A stretch of DNA of 64,000 nt. It comes from Kineococcus sp. NBC_00420. Lineage in GTDB: Bacteria; Actinomycetota; Actinomycetes; Actinomycetales; Kineococcaceae. Shown piece after piece: positions 32,556 through 41,084 of this stretch; within the stretch, counting starts at the first letter, position 1; the number at the start of each line of letters is the position of its first letter. Under the pieces are notes generated by a model that was not told the DNA's origin, made no database searches, and worked only from the letters and a program-made list of their open reading frames with translations. The stretch is taken from positions 3,162,001-3,226,000 of the forward strand of contig NZ_CP107930.1 in NCBI RefSeq assembly GCF_036021035.1, given 5' to 3'. The position numbers and the translations under genes were made by a program.

Positions 32556-32591
32556 TTGACAGGTCGGCGACCGCCACCCACTATATCGATA
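32556..32591 (+). promoter_or_regulatory. Promoter and operator of the arabinoside operon
   Basis: TTGACA (32556-32561) is a perfect -35 element. CTATAT (32581-32586) is the best -10, with a rather long 19-base spacer. The perfect dyad TATCGATA (32584-32591) overlaps the -10 and has the central CG of LacI operators. A seven-base-pair hairpin (32605-32611 with 32618-32624) lies in the leader. Confidence 0.55.
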
Positions 32592-32701
32592 CACACAACG
32601 AGGTGGACACCGACGGAGGTGTCCCCCCGGTTCTCCCGACCCGAGGACGACCGCGGCGCTGTCGCCGCACGGTCACACCCGACGACACCTGCGAGGAACC
32701 C

Positions 32702-34285
32702 GTGCTTCTCGACGACGAGCGACTGGCCCCCGATCCCACCCCGACCTCCACCGTCCCGCGGGTCCGCGCCGTGCTGGACGTCGACCTGCCCGGCGCGGCG
32801 ATCTCCCGCCACCTCTACGGCCACTTCGCCGAGCACCTCGGGCGCTGCATCTACGGCGGGTTCTGGGTGGGCGAGGACTCCGACCTCCCGCACGAGGGGG
32901 GTCTGCGCCTGGACGTCGTCGAGGCGCTGCGGGCGCTCGACATCCCCAACCTCCGCTGGCCGGGCGGCTGCTTCGCCGACACCTACCACTGGCGCGACGG
33001 GATCGGTCCCCGCGAGGAGCGTCCCGCGATGGTCAACTCGCACTGGGGCGACGTCGTGGAGGACAACTCCTTCGGGACCCACGAGTTCATGGCGCTGTGC
33101 GAACTCCTCGGGGCCGACCCCTACGTCTCGGCCAACGTCGGCAGCGGCACGGTCCGCGAGGCCGCCGAGTGGATCGAGTACCTGACCCGCGCCGACGACT
33201 CGCCCATGGCCCGGTTGCGCCGGGCCAACGGGCGGGACGCTCCCTGGGCGGTCCCGTTCTGGGGTCTGGGCAACGAACCCTGGGGTTGCGGCGGTGGGAT
33301 GGGTTCCGGCGCCTACGCCGAACTCGCCCGCCAGTACGGGACCTACAGCCTCGACCACGGCGACAACCACCTGTACCGCATCGCCGCCGGTGCCGCCGAC
33401 GCGGACTACCGCTGGACCGAGGTCCTCATGCAGAACCTCGGACGCTACCTCGGCGACGGTGAGGTCAGCGGTCACGGCAAGAACACCTACCAGGCGATCT
33501 CCTTCCACCACTACACGATCGTCGGGCCGACCTGGGACGCGAAGGGTTCCGCGACGGAGTTCGACGACGCCGAGTACTACCGCACGATGGTGAAGGCCAC
33601 CGAGATCGAGCGGATCATCGCCGGTCACGCGAACGTCATGGACGCCTACGACCCGGACAAGCGCGTCGGCCTGGTCCTCGACGAGTGGGGCACCTGGTTC
33701 GACGTCGAACCGGGGACCAACCCGGGGTTCCTGTTCCAGCAGAACACCCTGCGCGACGCCCTCGTCGCGAGCGTGCACTTCGACGCCTTCCACCGCCACG
33801 CCGACCGGCTGGTGATGGCCAACATCGCCCAGACGGTGAACGTCCTGCAGGCCATGCTGCTGACCGACGGGAACTCGCTCGTCCTGACCCCGAGCTACCA
33901 CGTGTTCGCGATGAACAAGGGCCACCACGACGCGGCGTCGCTGCCGTTCACCGTCCGGGGGACCACCCCCACCGCGACCGTCGACGGGACGGAACTCCCG
34001 ACCTTCTCGGCGTCCGCCAGCACCAAGGACGGCCAGGTCCTCGTCTCGCTCACCAACCTCGACGCCGAGCGCCCGCTGGACGTCGAGGTCGACGTCCGCG
34101 GCGGCGCGAACGGGACACCGGTCGCCAGGGTCCTCACCGCGCCGGAGATCTCCGCGCACAACACGGCGGAGCAGACCCCGGTCCAGGTCCGCCCGCTGGA
34201 GGGCGTCACCCTGCACGACGGCGTCCTGCGCGCTCAGCTGCCCCCGCACAGCTTCGCCACCGTCTCCTTCGCCGCCCGGGCCTGA
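32702..34285 (+). CDS. Alpha-L-arabinofuranosidase, GH51
   Basis: A 527-residue GH51 enzyme that releases arabinofuranose from arabinan or arabinoxylan oligosaccharides. LYGHFAEHLGRCIYGG (38-53) and LRWPGGCFAD (84-93) are family landmarks. WGLGNEPWGCGG supplies the acid/base Glu192 and LVLDEWGTW the nucleophile Glu328. No signal peptide is seen, so it acts inside the cell. GTG 32702 has GAGGAA upstream; a frame-open extension to GTG 32603 encodes an unnatural Arg/Pro-rich stretch and is rejected. It starts an operon with an importer for the probable substrate. Confidence 0.93.
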   Translation: MLLDDERLAPDPTPTSTVPRVRAVLDVDLPGAAISRHLYGHFAEHLGRCIYGGFWVGEDSDLPHEGGLRLDVVEALRALDIPNLRWPGGCFADTYHWRDGIGPREERPAMVNSHWGDVVEDNSFGTHEFMALCELLGADPYVSANVGSGTVREAAEWIEYLTRADDSPMARLRRANGRDAPWAVPFWGLGNEPWGCGGGMGSGAYAELARQYGTYSLDHGDNHLYRIAAGAADADYRWTEVLMQNLGRYLGDGEVSGHGKNTYQAISFHHYTIVGPTWDAKGSATEFDDAEYYRTMVKATEIERIIAGHANVMDAYDPDKRVGLVLDEWGTWFDVEPGTNPGFLFQQNTLRDALVASVHFDAFHRHADRLVMANIAQTVNVLQAMLLTDGNSLVLTPSYHVFAMNKGHHDAASLPFTVRGTTPTATVDGTELPTFSASASTKDGQVLVSLTNLDAERPLDVEVDVRGGANGTPVARVLTAPEISAHNTAEQTPVQVRPLEGVTLHDGVLRAQLPPHSFATVSFAARA

Positions 34286-34298
34286 ACACCACCGCACC

Positions 34299-34330
34299 CC
34301 CGTTCCGCCGCACTCCCGTTCCACCGCAGT
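34299..34330 (+). repeat. 16-bp direct repeat, two units
   Basis: Units 34299-34314 and 34315-34330 match at 14 of 16 bases. They lie between the arabinofuranosidase stop and the binding-protein gene; no other structure is evident there. Confidence 0.7.
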
Positions 34331-34380
34331 GGCACCCGTCGCTGCGAGACCCGCACGACTCCCCGAAGGAGGGGACCTCC

Positions 34381-35673
34381 GTGAACACGCTGCCCCCGCT
34401 GTCCATGACCCGTCGCCGTGCCCTGGCGATGTCCGCCGTCCTCGGCGGTACCGCCCTCACCTCCGCGGCCTGCTCCTCGGGTTCCGGGGGGTCCAGCGAC
34501 CCGAACACCTTCGACTTCTGGTCCTTCACCGGCATCGGTCAGAAGGACGACGTCGCGGCGTACAAGAAGCTCGCCCCCGACGTGACCGTCAAGCTCACCG
34601 AGGTCGGCAGCAGCGCCGAGACCGCGCAGGCCCTGACCACGGCCCTGGCCGGCGGCAAGGTCCCCGACCTCTGCCTCATCCAGGCCACCGAACTGCCGAA
34701 GTTCGTCGAGAACGCGGGCAACTTCGTCGACCTCGGGACGCTCGGGGCCGACGACCTCGAGGGTGAGTACCTGGACTGGGTCATCTCCCAGGCCAAGACG
34801 AAGGACGACGTCCTCATCGGGATCCCCACCGACGTGGGCGGCATGGGCGTCGCCTACCGCACGGACTTCTTCGCCGCGGCCGGCCTGCCCACCGACCGGG
34901 TCGAGGTCGGCAAGCTCTGGCCGACCTGGGAGGACTTCATCGCCACCGGTCAGAAGTACACCGCCGCCACCGGCAAGCCCTTCATGGACAACGCGAACAC
35001 CTCGGTGTTCCTGCAGGCCGTCTCCCAGGGCGACGAGCAGTACTACGACGCCTCCGGCAAGCCGGTCTTCGAGACCAACCCGCAGGTCCGCGACTCCTTC
35101 GAACTCGCCCTGTCCGCCATCGCCGCCAAGGTGACCGCCCGCCTGGGCACGTTCACCGACGGCTGGACGGCGGCCCTGGGCAAGGGGGACTTCGCCGCGA
35201 TGGGTGCACCGTCGTGGATGCTGGGCTCCATCCGCAGCGCCGCGCCGGACTCCAAGGGCAAGTGGGACGTCGCCACCATCCCCGGCGGCAGCGGGAACTG
35301 GGGCGGCAGCTACCTGGTCATCCCCGCCCGTGCGGCGAACCCGAAGGCGGCGTGGAAGTACATCTCCACGATGCAGGCCCCGGACCAGCAGCTGCAGCAC
35401 TTCCTCACCAGCGGTTCGCTGCCGACGACGCCGTCGAACTACGACAAGCCCGAGCTCACGAGCTACACCGACCCGTTCTTCGGCAACGCCCCGACCGGGC
35501 AGATCTTCACCCAGTCCGTGCTCGGCCTGAAGGCCTTCAAGGTCGGCCCCAACACCGCTGAGATCGGCACCGCGTTCCTGGACGCCCTCACCGGCGTCGA
35601 GCAGGACGGGGCCCCGGCCGACGCGGCCTGGGACACCGCGGTCAAGAACGCCAAGACGGCGATCGGCGCCTGA
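34381..35673 (+). CDS. Sugar ABC transporter substrate-binding lipoprotein (CUT1)
   Basis: A 430-residue binding protein. The signal sequence MTRRRALAMSAVLGG is Tat-like and leads to a lipobox with Cys31 in SAAC. The mature part shows TFDFWSFTGIGQ, GIPTDVGGMGVAYRTDFFAAAGL and GGSGNWGGSYLVIPA. GTG 34381 has GAAGGAGG upstream. It is co-transcribed with two permeases and an arabinofuranosidase, so the ligand is probably an arabinose-containing oligosaccharide. Confidence 0.93.
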   Translation: MNTLPPLSMTRRRALAMSAVLGGTALTSAACSSGSGGSSDPNTFDFWSFTGIGQKDDVAAYKKLAPDVTVKLTEVGSSAETAQALTTALAGGKVPDLCLIQATELPKFVENAGNFVDLGTLGADDLEGEYLDWVISQAKTKDDVLIGIPTDVGGMGVAYRTDFFAAAGLPTDRVEVGKLWPTWEDFIATGQKYTAATGKPFMDNANTSVFLQAVSQGDEQYYDASGKPVFETNPQVRDSFELALSAIAAKVTARLGTFTDGWTAALGKGDFAAMGAPSWMLGSIRSAAPDSKGKWDVATIPGGSGNWGGSYLVIPARAANPKAAWKYISTMQAPDQQLQHFLTSGSLPTTPSNYDKPELTSYTDPFFGNAPTGQIFTQSVLGLKAFKVGPNTAEIGTAFLDALTGVEQDGAPADAAWDTAVKNAKTAIGA

Positions 35674-36638
35674 TGAGCGCCACCCTGACGCCGGGGCAGG
35701 TGGGGGCGACCGCCCCCACCACCTCGACCCGGCCCGTGGAGACCCGGTGGGAACGGATCGCGCCCTACGGCTACGTGGCGCCGTTCTACCTGCTGTTCGC
35801 CGTGTTCGGCCTCATGCCGCTGCTGTTCACGTTCTACGTCTCGCTCTTCGACTGGAACCCCATCGGGGCGCACACCTTCGTCGGGCTGGACAACTTCCGC
35901 CAGCTCGCCGGGGACCCGCGGTTCTGGAACGCCTTCCGCAACACGTTCAGCATCTGGCTGATGTCCACCGTGCCGCAGCTGCTCGTGGCGCTGATCCTGG
36001 CCCAGGTCCTCAACTCGGCCCGGCTGCGGTTCGCGAACCTCTTCCGCATGTCGATGCTGCTGCCCTACATCACCTCGGTGGCGGCGACGACGATCGTGTT
36101 CTCCCAGCTCTTCGACCGCGACTACGGCCTGCTGAACTGGTTCATCGGCCTGCTCGGCTTCGACCACGTCGACTTCATGTCGACCGCGCTGAGCAGCCAC
36201 ATCCTCATCTCGGTCATGGTCATCTGGCGCTGGTTCGGCTACAACACCCTGCTCTACCTGGCGTCCCTGCAGGCCGTTCCCCGCGACCTCTACGAAGCGG
36301 CGGCCGTGGACGGCGCCGGCCCGGTGAAGCAGTTCCGCCACATCACGCTGCCGGCGCTGCGACCCGTCATCGTCTTCACGGTCATCACCTCGACCATCGG
36401 TGGTCTGCAGGTCTTCACCGAACCCCTGCTGCTGGGCGGCGGTCTGCTCACCTGCGGTTCCGCGCGCCAGTGCCAGACCCTCTCGCTGTTCCTCTTCGAG
36501 CAGGGGTTCGGGTCGTTCAAGTTCGGGTACGGCTCGGCGATCGGGGTGGCCCTGTTCATCATCATCGTCGTGGTCGCGATCATCAACTACCTGCTCTCCA
36601 GCCGCCTGGGGAACCGAGACGTGAAGGCCACCCGATGA
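35673..36638 (+). CDS. Sugar ABC transporter permease (MalF type)
   Basis: A 321-residue inner-membrane protein with six helices and the EAA loop EAAAVDGAGPVKQFRHITLPAL that contacts the ATPase. FYLLFAVFGLMPLLFTFYVSL is the first helix and SLFDWNPIGAHTFVGLDNF the typical following segment. ATG 35673 shares one base with the binding-protein stop (TGATG). Confidence 0.94.
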   Translation: MSATLTPGQVGATAPTTSTRPVETRWERIAPYGYVAPFYLLFAVFGLMPLLFTFYVSLFDWNPIGAHTFVGLDNFRQLAGDPRFWNAFRNTFSIWLMSTVPQLLVALILAQVLNSARLRFANLFRMSMLLPYITSVAATTIVFSQLFDRDYGLLNWFIGLLGFDHVDFMSTALSSHILISVMVIWRWFGYNTLLYLASLQAVPRDLYEAAAVDGAGPVKQFRHITLPALRPVIVFTVITSTIGGLQVFTEPLLLGGGLLTCGSARQCQTLSLFLFEQGFGSFKFGYGSAIGVALFIIIVVVAIINYLLSSRLGNRDVKATR

Positions 36639-37510
36639 GCCAGACGCTGACCCCGCGCAAACCCTCGTCGCGGGTCGCCCGCTCCCGTCAGGTCGGACGG
36701 GTCGGCTGGCCGACCTACCTCGTCCTCGCCCTCGCCACGCTGGCCTGCGTGTTCCCGATCTACTGGATGTTCGTGGTGTCCTCGGTCGGTTCGCAGGCCG
36801 CCTCGCAGATGCCGCCCCGGGTGATCCCCGGGGGCAACTTCCTCAACCTCCTGAAACTCGTCTTCGACACCATCCCGTTCCTGCGCTCCCTGCTGAACAG
36901 CTTCGTCGTGGCGGCGTGCATCGGGGTCGGGCAGGCGTTCCTGTGCTCCCTGGCCGGGTTCGCCTTCGCGAAGATGACCTTCAAGGGGCGCGACGCCCTG
37001 TTCCTGCTGCTGGTGCTGACGATGACGGTCCCGGCGCAGCTCGGGGTCATCCCGCAGTACCTCATCATCTCCAAGCTCGGCTGGGTCGACACCCTGCAGG
37101 CCCTCATCGTCCCGGGCCTGGTCAGCGCCTTCGGCATCTTCTGGATGCGCCAGCACATCAGCGCGACGATCAACGACGAACTCCTGCAGGCCGCCCGGAT
37201 GGACGGTTGCGGTTCGTGGCAGATCTTCACCCGGATCGCGTTCCCCGTGGTGCGTCCCGCGGCCGCCGTCCTGGGGCTGCTGGGGTTCGTGAACTCCTGG
37301 AACGACTTCCTCTGGCCGTTCATCGTGCTGAAGTCCCCCGAGCACTACACCGCCCAGATCGCGATCAAGGCGTTGCAGTCCAACATGTCCATCGACCTGG
37401 GACTGGCCATGGCCGGTTCCTTCCTCGTCACCGTCCCGCTCCTGGTGCTGTTCGCCTTCTTCGGCAAGCAGATGGTCTCCGGGATCATGGACGGCGCCTT
37501 CAAGGGCTAG
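36635..37510 (+). CDS. Sugar ABC transporter permease (MalG type)
   Basis: A 291-residue permease and partner of the previous gene. It has six helices, and its EAA loop reads QAARMDGCGSWQIFTRIAFPVV. FGIFWMRQHI is nearly identical to the corresponding stretch of the permease at 58381-59268, showing the two systems are paralogous. ATG 36635 overlaps the stop of the partner (ATGA). No ATPase gene follows, so a shared MsiK-like ATPase encoded elsewhere is expected. Confidence 0.94.
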   Translation: MSQTLTPRKPSSRVARSRQVGRVGWPTYLVLALATLACVFPIYWMFVVSSVGSQAASQMPPRVIPGGNFLNLLKLVFDTIPFLRSLLNSFVVAACIGVGQAFLCSLAGFAFAKMTFKGRDALFLLLVLTMTVPAQLGVIPQYLIISKLGWVDTLQALIVPGLVSAFGIFWMRQHISATINDELLQAARMDGCGSWQIFTRIAFPVVRPAAAVLGLLGFVNSWNDFLWPFIVLKSPEHYTAQIAIKALQSNMSIDLGLAMAGSFLVTVPLLVLFAFFGKQMVSGIMDGAFKG

Positions 37511-37519
37511 GAGAACACC

Positions 37520-38356
37520 GTGAGCACCACCCCCCTCGACGACCGGCAGGTCCAGCAGTTCCTGGACACGGGCTACGTCGTCCTGGAGAACTGCTTCGAC
37601 GCCGCGAGCGCGGCCCCGATCGTCGACCGGGCCTGGGACCGGCTCGGCGTCGACCGCGACGATCCCGCCACGTGGGACCGCCCGCGGGTGCACCTGCCCT
37701 CGCTCGAGCACGTCGACGCGGCCGAGTTCGCCCCGACGGCGTTCGCGGCCGCGTGCCAGCTCCTCGGGGGCGAGGACCGCGTCCGGACCCCGTGGCACTG
37801 GTCGGACGGGATCATCGCCAACCTCGGCGTCGGGGCGGACCGGCCCTTCGACCCGCCCTCGGCCGAGGTCGGCGGCTGGCACAAGGACGGTGACTTCTTC
37901 CGGCACTTCCTGGACTCCCCGGAGCAGGGGCTGCTCACGATCGTGCTGTGGACCGACGTCCACTCCCGCGGGGGTGGCACGTTCGTGGCCACGGACTCGG
38001 TGGGGGTGGTGGCCCGGTTCCTGGCCGAGCACCCCGAGGGCGTCCTGCCGGAGGTGTTGCAGCAGACCCCGCTGATCCGCGAGTGCCGGGAGTTCGTCGA
38101 GCTCACGGGCCGGCTCGGGGACGTCGTCCTCATGCACCCGTTCCTGCTGCACGCGACGTCGCAGAACGTGCTGCGGGCGCAACGCCTCATCACGAACCCG
38201 CCGCTGAGCCTGCGCGAACCGATGGATCTGGACCGCGAGGACCCCTCGACGTCGTCCCCGGTGGAGCAGGCCGTGCTGCGCGGGCTGGGGGTCGACCGCT
38301 ACGCGTTCACGCCGACGCGCCCCCGCGAGGCCGTGGTGCCCGGCCGACGGGGTTGA
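37520..38356 (+). CDS. Phytanoyl-CoA dioxygenase (PhyH)-family protein
   Basis: A 278-residue non-haem iron, 2-oxoglutarate oxygenase-like protein. GYVVLENCFDAASA opens the domain, GGWHKDGDFF provides the HxD iron ligands, and MHPFLLHATSQN the distal histidine. The RxxxNPPL arginine that would bind 2-oxoglutarate is present in RLITNPPL. It starts nine bases after the permease stop with AGGAG ahead, so it is part of the arabinoside operon. An oxygenase acting on a sugar, a sugar conjugate or an aromatic attached to arabinoxylan is possible, but there is no sequence evidence for the substrate. Confidence 0.83.
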   Translation: MSTTPLDDRQVQQFLDTGYVVLENCFDAASAAPIVDRAWDRLGVDRDDPATWDRPRVHLPSLEHVDAAEFAPTAFAAACQLLGGEDRVRTPWHWSDGIIANLGVGADRPFDPPSAEVGGWHKDGDFFRHFLDSPEQGLLTIVLWTDVHSRGGGTFVATDSVGVVARFLAEHPEGVLPEVLQQTPLIRECREFVELTGRLGDVVLMHPFLLHATSQNVLRAQRLITNPPLSLREPMDLDREDPSTSSPVEQAVLRGLGVDRYAFTPTRPREAVVPGRRG

Positions 38357-38394
38357 CGCACCGGACTCCCGTCCCCGGGTGACAGGATGGGCGG

Positions 38395-39258
38395 GTGACC
38401 TCAGAACCCCTGGCCGCGCCCCTCACCGACGCGGAGCGGGAGTTCGCCCGCGGCTGGAAGCTCGTCGCCACCGACCTCGACGGCACGGTCATCCCGCGCG
38501 ACCGCCCCGTCAGCGCCCGCACCCTGGCCGCCTTCGCCGCCTGCGAGCGCGCCGGCATCCCCGTCGTGCCGGTGACGGGCCGCCCGCCGCGCTGGGTCAC
38601 GCCGCTGGCGGCGGAGGCGGGACTGCGCGGCCAGGTCGTCTGCGCCAACGGTGCGATCGTCTTCGACCTCGACTCCGAGGAGTTCGTCCGTCAGCACCCG
38701 ATCCCGGTCGACGTCGTCCGTGAGGTCGCGGCCCGGTTGCGTCCGGCGCTGCCGGGGATCGGGTTCGCCCTGGAGTCCATCGAGGGGTTCCGCCGTGAGG
38801 ACGCCTACGCGACCCGCTTCGACAGCGGTCTCGAGGAGCGCGTCGCCCCGTTCGGGGAACTGCTGCGCGACGCCCCGCCGATCGTCAAGATCCTGGCCAA
38901 GTGCCCGGGGACGCTCAGCGACGAGATGGTCGCGATCGCCGCCCGGGAACTGGGCGACCTGGTGAACGTCACCCACTCCAACGCGGCCGACTCCCTCATC
39001 GAGATCATGGCCGCCGGGGTCAGCAAGGCCTCGACGCTGGCCGAGGTCGCGGCCGACCGCGGGATCACCGCCGCGGGGGTCGTCGCGTTCGGGGACATGC
39101 CCAACGACCTCGAGATGCTGCGCTGGGCCGGCCGTTCCTACGCGATGGCCGACGGGCACCCCGAGGCGCTGGACGCGGCAGACGCCGTCGCCCCCGAGTG
39201 CGGGAACGACGGCGTCGCCCAGGTCCTGGAGCGCCTGCTCAGCTCGCGCGAGCGCTGA
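38395..39258 (+). CDS. HAD-IIB (Cof-type) phosphatase
   Basis: A 287-residue Cof-like phosphatase. KLVATDLDGTVIP is motif I, VPVTGRPP motif II, GVSKASTL motif III and VAFGDMPNDLEMLRWAG motif IV. It is a paralogue of the protein at 12165-12989. GTG 38395 lies six bases after CAGGAT (38383-38388), an arrangement suggesting a leaderless transcript. The 3' end overlaps the convergent small gene by 20 bases. Confidence 0.87.
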   Translation: MTSEPLAAPLTDAEREFARGWKLVATDLDGTVIPRDRPVSARTLAAFAACERAGIPVVPVTGRPPRWVTPLAAEAGLRGQVVCANGAIVFDLDSEEFVRQHPIPVDVVREVAARLRPALPGIGFALESIEGFRREDAYATRFDSGLEERVAPFGELLRDAPPIVKILAKCPGTLSDEMVAIAARELGDLVNVTHSNAADSLIEIMAAGVSKASTLAEVAADRGITAAGVVAFGDMPNDLEMLRWAGRSYAMADGHPEALDAADAVAPECGNDGVAQVLERLLSSRER

Positions 39259-39475
39259 TCCCGCCCACGCCGCGGACCACGACGGGAACCCCGTCGACGG
39301 TGTCGGGCAGGTCCGGGTGGTCGGTCTCGTCGACGACGTTGACCTTGACGGCCCAGTCGCCACCGGCGTGGGTCAGGCCGATGCCGTTGACCCGTGGGTC
39401 ACCGGCGACGAGGCTCCTGACCTGCGCCTTGGCCGCACGGGCCACGTTCGCGTCCGGGGAAGTGGACTGGCTCAC
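39239..39475 (-). CDS. Small protein related to the N-terminal domain of the adjacent protease
   Basis: A 78-residue protein with the pattern helix, VNGIGL strand, DWAVKVNV strand, then VPVVVRGVGGISA. The same order occurs in the first 90 residues of the protease encoded just upstream (VASVGISV, YGLAVRY, LDIREIGLVQA). Its GTG overlaps the protease stop (GTGA), so both are made from one mRNA. It may be a free copy of the protease propeptide, perhaps an inhibitor or chaperone. No catalytic residues are seen. Confidence 0.75.
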   Translation of the reverse strand: MSQSTSPDANVARAAKAQVRSLVAGDPRVNGIGLTHAGGDWAVKVNVVDETDHPDLPDTVDGVPVVVRGVGGISARAS

Positions 39476-40455
39476 ACCACCAGTGTCGCACCGAGCGCGT
39501 TCAGCACAAGGCCGATCGGGTTGCAGAACGTGAGGCCGGCGCCGTCGGCGCCGCCGCGCTCGCTACCCGCGAAGAGCAGGCCGACGGCCTCGCGGGTGTC
39601 CGGCCGGTAGACCAGCGACCCGGAGTCACCCCCCGCCGAGAACGCCCCGCTCGCCCCGGTGACCTCGATCTGGCCGTCGAAGCTGACGACGCCGACGGGG
39701 TACTGGACCGCCACGTCGTCGAGTTCGATGGCGCTGATCCGGCCCTTCGTCCACCCCGTCGTGCGGCCCACCTTCTCGACGTCGACCTCGTCGTCGGGGT
39801 CGGCCCAGCCGGTGAGGCGACCCACGGGGTAGGCGAGGTCGACGCCCGAGGCGTCGGTCACGTCCTCGAGCAGGGCGATCGCGGCGTCGACGGTGTTCCC
39901 GCCGCCGGCGTCGAGGTGCACCGCGCGGGCGAGGCGCGCGACCCGGTCACCGGCCTTCCCGCCGTCGAACGGGCCGGGCTGCAGGACCGGGTCCTCGAGG
40001 GCGGCCTGGTCGGAGTTCGCGAGGACGTGGTTGTTGGACAAGACGTACAACCCGTCCGAACCCTCGATGGTCACGAACCCGCCGAGGGTTCCCGCCGTGA
40101 CGTCCCGCTGCGCGATCGACAGCCCCGGGTGCAGTGGACGCACCTTGCGCTGCAACGACTCCGGCGCCCACGTGCCCGGCTCCGTCGGGGCGGTGAGGGC
40201 CTGCACGAGGCCGATCTCGCGGATGTCGAGCTCGGCCTGCGCCGCTCCCGTGGTGAGTTCCCGCGCGCTGCCGGCCAGGGCCTCCCCGCGGCTGCCGGAG
40301 TAGCGGACGGCGAGCCCGTAGCGCGGTCCGTCGGCCCCCCGGCCGAGGACGCTGATCCCGACGCTGGCCACGCCCTGGGGCTGGGCGACCGCAGCCGACC
40401 GGATCGACCCGGCGAGCAGCCGGGCCTTGAGTTCACGAGCGTTGTCGATGTGCAC
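39472..40455 (-). CDS. Trypsin-like serine protease (Nal1-like)
   Basis: A 327-residue protein. An N-terminal domain of about 90 residues is followed by a chymotrypsin-fold protease with His143 in LSNNHVLA, Asp190 in NTVDAAIALL and Ser278 in GGDSGSLV; VGRTTGWTKG is the typical barrel strand before the serine. No signal peptide is found, so it is probably cytoplasmic. The arrangement resembles plant NAL1-type and bacterial trypsin-like intracellular proteases. GTG 40455 has AGGGGGAC ahead. Its substrate is unknown; the small downstream gene is a likely partner. Confidence 0.85.
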   Translation of the reverse strand: MHIDNARELKARLLAGSIRSAAVAQPQGVASVGISVLGRGADGPRYGLAVRYSGSRGEALAGSARELTTGAAQAELDIREIGLVQALTAPTEPGTWAPESLQRKVRPLHPGLSIAQRDVTAGTLGGFVTIEGSDGLYVLSNNHVLANSDQAALEDPVLQPGPFDGGKAGDRVARLARAVHLDAGGGNTVDAAIALLEDVTDASGVDLAYPVGRLTGWADPDDEVDVEKVGRTTGWTKGRISAIELDDVAVQYPVGVVSFDGQIEVTGASGAFSAGGDSGSLVYRPDTREAVGLLFAGSERGGADGAGLTFCNPIGLVLNALGATLVV

Positions 40456-40576
40456 GAGACGTCCCCCTGTTGTCGGTACCTGATCACCCGGCGAACCGGG
40501 ACGAGCACACCGTGCCACCGCCCTCCGACACAACCCCTCCCGGTGACCGAGGGCGCCGGGAGCCGTCGGTGGACGT

Positions 40577-40624
40577 GTGGGTGCGACGAACCGGGTGCTC
40601 TGGTACCGAGTTCGTCTCACCCAC
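40577..40624. repeat. 15-bp inverted repeat upstream of the protease gene
   Basis: Arms 40577-40591 and 40610-40624 are complementary at 14 of 15 positions around 18 bases. The word GGGTGCGAC in the left arm recurs at 40651-40659. It lies in the 215-base gap between the proteasome-activator operon and the protease gene, both read leftward. It could be a terminator stem for the first or an operator for the second; no U run is present. Confidence 0.6.
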
Positions 40625-40670
40625 AGCTCACTCCACGTGGTGACACCGATGGGTGCGACTCGTGCGAGGT

Positions 40671-41084
40671 TCAGCGCAGGCCGGCGAGGGTCTCCGCCTT
40701 CACCACGGCCCGCTCCACCGACGCGATCGACGCCGGGTCGAACGTCTCCGCGACCCGCACCATCGCGGCCGCCTCGGCGACCTGCGCGCACGCGGTCGCG
40801 GTGCGGGTGACGGAACGGTGGACCTCCCCGGCCGCCCCGCCGGGGACGAGCAGCTGCGAGCTGGGGGAGTCGAGCTGGGCCTGCAGGCACCGGGCCCGGG
40901 CGGCCCGGGCCACGAGGTCCACCCGGGGGAGGAACTGCTCCAGCGCGTTCCGGGCGGGACCGGGCGGGGTGCCGTCGACGACCTGCTCGACCCGTCGCAC
41001 TGCCCGCTCCACCCCGTGGTGGGCGCGCTGCCAGACGCCGTCCCCCAGGGGGTCCGGCGTCCGGCGCCAGAACGCGAGCTTCAG
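40671..41084 (-). CDS. Hypothetical protein downstream of the proteasome activator, probable CTG start
   Basis: I do not recognise this family. The frame encodes about 137 mainly helical residues if read from CTG 41084, which overlaps the activator stop (CTGA) exactly as GTGA junctions do elsewhere in the window. The first codons after it read KLAFWRRTPDPLGDGVWQRAHHG, an ordinary protein-like sequence continuous with the rest. The first ATG or GTG in the frame is GTG 41012 and would drop these 24 residues. No membrane helix or signal peptide is seen. Linkage to the activator suggests, but does not prove, a role with the proteasome. Confidence 0.65.
   Translation of the reverse strand: MKLAFWRRTPDPLGDGVWQRAHHGVERAVRRVEQVVDGTPPGPARNALEQFLPRVDLVARAARARCLQAQLDSPSSQLLVPGGAAGEVHRSVTRTATACAQVAEAAAMVRVAETFDPASIASVERAVVKAETLAGLR

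Noticed and set aside
32603-32701. Longer N-terminus for the arabinofuranosidase from GTG 32603
   Set aside because: The added 33 residues are Arg/Pro-rich and unlike the family; the GTG at 32702 has its own ribosome binding site.
38353-38388. TTGACG at 38353 as a -35 element for the HAD gene
   Set aside because: The distance to CAGGAT at 38383 is 24 bases, too long for a normal promoter spacer; the match is also inside the preceding stop region.
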